Assembly: GCF_030063285.1 (NCBI RefSeq) | Contig: NZ_JASISU010000002.1 | Coordinates: 620,001 to 684,000, forward strand | Direction of reading: 5' to 3' | Source of the DNA: Pseudarthrobacter sp. PS3-L1 | Lineage (GTDB): Bacteria > Actinomycetota > Actinomycetes > Actinomycetales > Micrococcaceae | Length of the DNA: 64,000 bases | Part shown: in pieces, positions 60,854 through 64,000 of the stretch | Numbering within the stretch: position 1 is the stretch's first letter | How the letters are laid out: every line of letters starts with the position of its first letter | Translations under genes and position numbers: made by a program | The notes under the pieces: model-generated | What the model was told of the DNA's origin: nothing | The model's database searches: none | Seen by the model: only the letters and a program-made list of their open reading frames with translations

Positions 60854-62086
60854 TTACTTCAGGAAGTCTGGGACGTCCAGATCATCGGACTTGCCGCTGG
60901 AGAGATCAGGCTCCACGACGGTGGGAAGGTCGACGTCAAATCCGGAGTCGGCCGGCACGGCGCTGGGGCGCTGCTGTCCCCAGTTGCTCAGGCCCGCGGC
61001 ACCGATACCGGCGTGCAGCGGCTGCACGTTGGAGGGAGCTGCACCGTTTCCCGCAGACTGGGTGGGTGCCGCCGCAGGTGCCGCTGGACGCTGTGGTGCG
61101 GCCGCGGGCTGCGACTGATCCATGGACGGCGACGTTGCCTTGACGTCGTCGAAGCCAGCAGCAATGACCGTGACGCGCGCTTCATCGCCGAGCGCATCAT
61201 CGATGACGGCACCGAAGATAATATTCGCCTCCGGGTGGGCCACTTCCTGGACCAGGCGCGCTGCCTCATTGATTTCAAACAGGCCAAGGTCAGAACCACC
61301 CTGGATGGAAAGCAGGACGCCGTGTGCGCCGTCAATCGATGCTTCCAGCAGCGGCGATGCGATGGCGAGTTCGGCGGCTTTGACGGCACGATCCTCGCCA
61401 CGAGCTGAACCGATGCCCATGAGCGCTGAACCCGCGCCCTGCATGACGGACTTAACATCGGCAAAGTCGAGGTTGATCAGGCCGGGGGTGGTGATGAGGT
61501 CGGTGATGCCCTGCACACCGGAAAGGAGGACCTGGTCTGCTGAACGGAAGGCATCCAAAACAGAAACGTTGCGGTCGCTGATTGAAAGAAGGCGGTCATT
61601 GGGGATGACAATGAGGGTATCCACCTCGTCGCGGAGGGCATCAATGCCAGCTTCTGCGGAGCCAGCACGACGGCGGCCCTCAAAGGTGAACGGACGGGTG
61701 ACCACACCAATGGTCAGGGCACCGAGGGACCGGGCAATCCGAGCCACGACGGGGGCGCCGCCGGTTCCGGTGCCGCCACCCTCACCCGCTGTAACAAAAA
61801 CCATGTCGGCGCCGCGGAGGACTTCCTCGATTTCGTCAGCGTGGTCCTCAGCGGCTTGCTTGCCCACCTCAGGGTTGGCTCCAGCGCCCAGGCCCCGGGT
61901 CAGTTCGCGGCCGACGTCGAGCTTGACGTCGGCGTCACTCATGAGGAGTGCCTGCGCATCAGTATTGATGGCGATGAACTCGACTCCCCTCAGTCCAACG
62001 TCGATCATGCGGTTGACTGCGTTTACGCCGCCGCCGCCGATGCCGACGACCTTGATGACGGCCAAGTAATTCTGCGGTGCTGCCAC
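60854..62086 (-). CDS. ftsZ: Cell division GTPase FtsZ
   Basis: FtsZ (410 residues) polymerises into the Z-ring. The GTP-binding sequences are [13 protein letters not shown], the signature [18 protein letters not shown], and the T7-loop region [15 protein letters not shown], all intact. The C-terminal part has a variable Gln/Ala/Pro-rich linker and ends in the partner-binding tail [10 protein letters not shown]. Upstream there is a conserved-looking inverted repeat. It lies between ftsQ and pgeF. Confidence 0.98.
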   Translation of the reverse strand: MAAPQNYLAVIKVVGIGGGGVNAVNRMIDVGLRGVEFIAINTDAQALLMSDADVKLDVGRELTRGLGAGANPEVGKQAAEDHADEIEEVLRGADMVFVTAGEGGGTGTGGAPVVARIARSLGALTIGVVTRPFTFEGRRRAGSAEAGIDALRDEVDTLIVIPNDRLLSISDRNVSVLDAFRSADQVLLSGVQGITDLITTPGLINLDFADVKSVMQGAGSALMGIGSARGEDRAVKAAELAIASPLLEASIDGAHGVLLSIQGGSDLGLFEINEAARLVQEVAHPEANIIFGAVIDDALGDEARVTVIAAGFDDVKATSPSMDQSQPAAAPQRPAAPAAAPTQSAGNGAAPSNVQPLHAGIGAAGLSNWGQQRPSAVPADSGFDVDLPTVVEPDLSSGKSDDLDVPDFLK

Positions 62087-62153
62087 GGTACGTGTCCCTT
62101 GTTTGTGTCCTGTTGCGAAATCTGGCGTGAGTACTACTTGAGCCTTAGAACCC

Positions 62154-62174
62154 TAACCCTCGACTTGAGGGTTA
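62154..62174. promoter_or_regulatory. Inverted repeat upstream of ftsZ
   Basis: A perfect 8-bp inverted repeat (TAACCCTC / GAGGGTTA, 5-base spacer) lies 67 bp upstream of the ftsZ start in the 191-bp ftsQ-ftsZ gap. It may be a regulator site or the stem of a leader hairpin; no regulator is identified. Confidence 0.5.
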
Positions 62175-62277
62175 CAGTTATGTCAAGTAACTCTTGTTTT
62201 TGACGGTATTTGCTCTGCTGTGTACATGCAATAACCGCCGCCGCGTGTCGTGCGAATCCCTGGTGTTTAAGCCTGTC

Positions 62278-63210
62278 TCACCGTGTAACTGGGTTCCTGG
62301 GAACGCTGACGTCATAAACCTTGATGGGATTTTTCGGATCCATCGGCACTTTGAGAAGCGCCTCCAGCACCTTGGCTTTGAGTTCACGGTCCCCCGCATT
62401 GCCCCACACTACAGTTTGACCGTCCACGAGCTTAAGTTCCACGGCATCCACCGACTGGGCCGATGCATTGGAGAGCCTGGCCAGAATATCGGCCGGGAGA
62501 GCATCAAGGACAGCTGCAGTGGCCTGGAACAGATCCTGACCGATCGTGCCAGCGCCGCCGTCGATCAGCGGTAGCGCCACGCTGGCCGGATCAGCGGTGC
62601 TCCCAAGGGACACGCCTTCCACATCCACCAGCGTGAACTGCTCACCCTGCTTGATGATGGCAACGGGGATCCGTTCCTGGATGTTGACCACCAGTTCCCC
62701 CGGCGGTTCGGCATGGGACGTGACAGCCTTGACTTGGACCAGGGGTGAAAGTAGCTCCTGGACCTGATCATTGCCTATCTGGGGCAACGGCGTCCCGTTC
62801 AGTGGCCCAAGGGCGTCCTGCACCTGCTCTGGCGTGAGCAGCGAGGTGCCGGTGACACGCACAGTCTTCAGGGCCATCAAGGGTGAGTAAAACGCAGCAG
62901 CAACCGCACCACCGCTGAGGAGTACCACCAGAATGAGGCTGATGAGGATGTTCCGGCGGACGCGCTTCCGCTTTGGCTGCGGGAAGGCAACGACGTTTCC
63001 AGCAGGGATGCGGACGGAGTCCCGGGATCCACGTGGTCCTGCACTGGTACCACGCGCAGTCTCGGGAGATAGCGGAGCTGAACGGGAGGCAGAGATCACT
63101 GATTCTGGGGCTCCGCGGCCGGCCTGACCGCCGTTGCTCGGCACCGAAACCCCGGAGCCTACCTTGGAACGGTCAGCCGCCGGGTAACCAGGCTTACGAC
63201 TGCCGGGCAC
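62278..63210 (-). CDS. ftsQ: Cell division protein FtsQ
   Basis: FtsQ (310 residues) is a bitopic divisome protein. A basic cytoplasmic N-terminus (about 85 residues) precedes the single helix NILISLILVVLLSGGAVAAAF. Then comes the POTRA domain (VRVTGTSLLTPEQVQDALG) and the beta domain to the C-terminus. Its start overlaps the end of murC by 17 bp, indicating one transcript murC-ftsQ-ftsZ. Confidence 0.94.
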   Translation of the reverse strand: MPGSRKPGYPAADRSKVGSGVSVPSNGGQAGRGAPESVISASRSAPLSPETARGTSAGPRGSRDSVRIPAGNVVAFPQPKRKRVRRNILISLILVVLLSGGAVAAAFYSPLMALKTVRVTGTSLLTPEQVQDALGPLNGTPLPQIGNDQVQELLSPLVQVKAVTSHAEPPGELVVNIQERIPVAIIKQGEQFTLVDVEGVSLGSTADPASVALPLIDGGAGTIGQDLFQATAAVLDALPADILARLSNASAQSVDAVELKLVDGQTVVWGNAGDRELKAKVLEALLKVPMDPKNPIKVYDVSVPRNPVTR

Positions 63211-64000
63211 GGAGTTCTTCCACGATCAGCGGCCCGTAGGCCGTCACGTCACCGGCACCAATGGTGAGGATCACGTCACCTGACTGCGCTCCCGCGGCAA
63301 TATCGCGGGCAGCGGTTGCCGTCTCGGCAGGCTGACCACCCTGACCAAGCAAAGCGGTGATGAGCTCACTGGTCACCCCGGGAATGGGATCTTCCCGCGC
63401 CGGATAGATGGCCAGAACCAGCGCCGTGTCCGCAGCATCCAGGGCGGCAGCGAACTCCGCGGCAAATTCGCGAGTCCGGGAGAATAGGTGCGGCTGGAAC
63501 AGCACATGGACCCGGTGACCGTCTGCCACAGATCGGGCCGCAGCCAGCGCCGCGCGCACTTCGGTGGGATGGTGGGCATAATCGTCGTACACCCGGACTC
63601 CCGCAACGCTACCCTTGAGCTCAAAACGCCGGGAAGCGCCAGAAAATCCCGCAAGGGCCGCCACGGCATCCTGCGCGGCTACACCCAGTTCCACGGCGAC
63701 AGCCACGGCAGCGGCAGCGTTCAGTGCGTTGTGCCGGCCCGGTACCTGGAGAACAAGCGGGAATGTCTCATCCCCAACGCTCACTGCCATTCCGTCAGGG
63801 CCACGGTCATGGAGCACGACGTCGGCAGTGGCGGCTGTTCCGTAGAGTACCGTTCTGGTGCCGCCCCCCTCAGCGGTGCGCTGCGCCAGAGCCAGCGCAC
63901 CGGCGTCGTCCGCGCAGGCGATCAGCGCACCGTCGGCTGGAAGAAGTCGGGAGAAATCATCGAAGGATGCGAAGACGGCCTCGGCTGTCCCGTAGTGGTC
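63194..64000 (-). CDS. murC: UDP-N-acetylmuramate-L-alanine ligase, C-terminal part
   Basis: The frame runs in from the window end, so only the last 268 residues are present; the Walker-type ATP site lies beyond. MurC adds L-alanine to UDP-MurNAc. The C-terminal domain shows the Mur ligase motif DDYAHHPTEVRAALAAAR and the segments HNALNAAAAVAVAVELG and FQPHLFSRTREFAAEFA. The stop overlaps the ftsQ start. It begins the visible part of the division cluster. Confidence 0.95.
   Translation of the reverse strand, partial: DHYGTAEAVFASFDDFSRLLPADGALIACADDAGALALAQRTAEGGGTRTVLYGTAATADVVLHDRGPDGMAVSVGDETFPLVLQVPGRHNALNAAAAVAVAVELGVAAQDAVAALAGFSGASRRFELKGSVAGVRVYDDYAHHPTEVRAALAAARSVADGHRVHVLFQPHLFSRTREFAAEFAAALDAADTALVLAIYPAREDPIPGVTSELITALLGQGGQPAETATAARDIAAGAQSGDVILTIGAGDVTAYGPLIVEELRARQS

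Overview
The window is a gene-dense stretch of high-GC chromosome (about one gene per 1.2 kb). It reads as an actinobacterium of the family Micrococcaceae, most likely Arthrobacter in the broad sense. This is inferred from the content: a fused CydDC exporter, Wag31-type DivIVA, a SepF/YggT/FtsZ cluster, two type I glutamine synthetases flanking GlnE, polyphosphate glucokinase, DUF4191/DUF4192/DUF7455 proteins, and the gene order pepA - lpdA - sucB - epimerase - lipB - lipA - DUF4191 - RDD - glnA - glnE - glnA2 - panB. That order matches, from memory, the mycobacterial pepB-dlaT-lipB-lipA-glnA1-glnE-glnA2-panB region. I saw no plasmid, phage, insertion sequence, CRISPR array, rRNA or tRNA.

Region 1 (1-12.4 kb): the 3' end of parC on the + strand and parE on the - strand enclose an acetyltransferase, a DinB-like protein and the cytochrome bd operon cydA-cydB-cydDC (- strand). 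Divergent from cydA lies a BlaI-type repressor plus M56 metalloprotease pair. Three 17-bp inverted repeats of the form TTCTAC-N5-GTAGAA sit in the cydA/blaI intergenic region. Region 2 (12.5-18.5 kb): a DUF7455 protein, principal sigma factor, DUF4192 protein, MFS transporter and PAC2 protein. Region 3 (18.7-35 kb): leucyl aminopeptidase, dihydrolipoyl dehydrogenase, E2 acyltransferase with two lipoyl domains, OsmC, a very long tricorn-type protease, an epimerase, an atypical Ser/Thr kinase, and lipB-lipA, so lipoate synthesis and lipoyl-enzyme genes lie within about 13 kb. Region 4 (35-44.6 kb): nitrogen assimilation. glnA has an excellent GlnR-like box upstream and is followed by a polar amino-acid ABC transporter, glnE and a second glutamine synthetase.

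Region 5 (44.9-51.7 kb): panB, a P-loop ATPase remnant broken by deletion and frameshift, a 53-residue SPOR-like protein, map, ppgK, an SDR gene with a one-base frameshift, nrdR, hisD and a membrane protein. Region 6 (51.8-64 kb): flavin reductase, dnaE, and a co-directional run (- strand) murC-ftsQ-ftsZ-pgeF-yggS-sepF-yggT-divIVA-lspA-rluA-dnaE, which is the distal part of the division and cell-wall cluster. The window ends inside murC.

Most of this is conserved chromosomal backbone. The observations that best merit a second look are the BlaI/M56 pair with repeated operators at the cyd operon, the GlnR-like box at glnA, two decayed genes, a kinase with non-canonical catalytic motifs and an extracytoplasmic CxxC, and a low-complexity insert in the tricorn-like protease. 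I did not find clear evidence for an entirely undescribed system; the cyd regulatory module is the nearest candidate.
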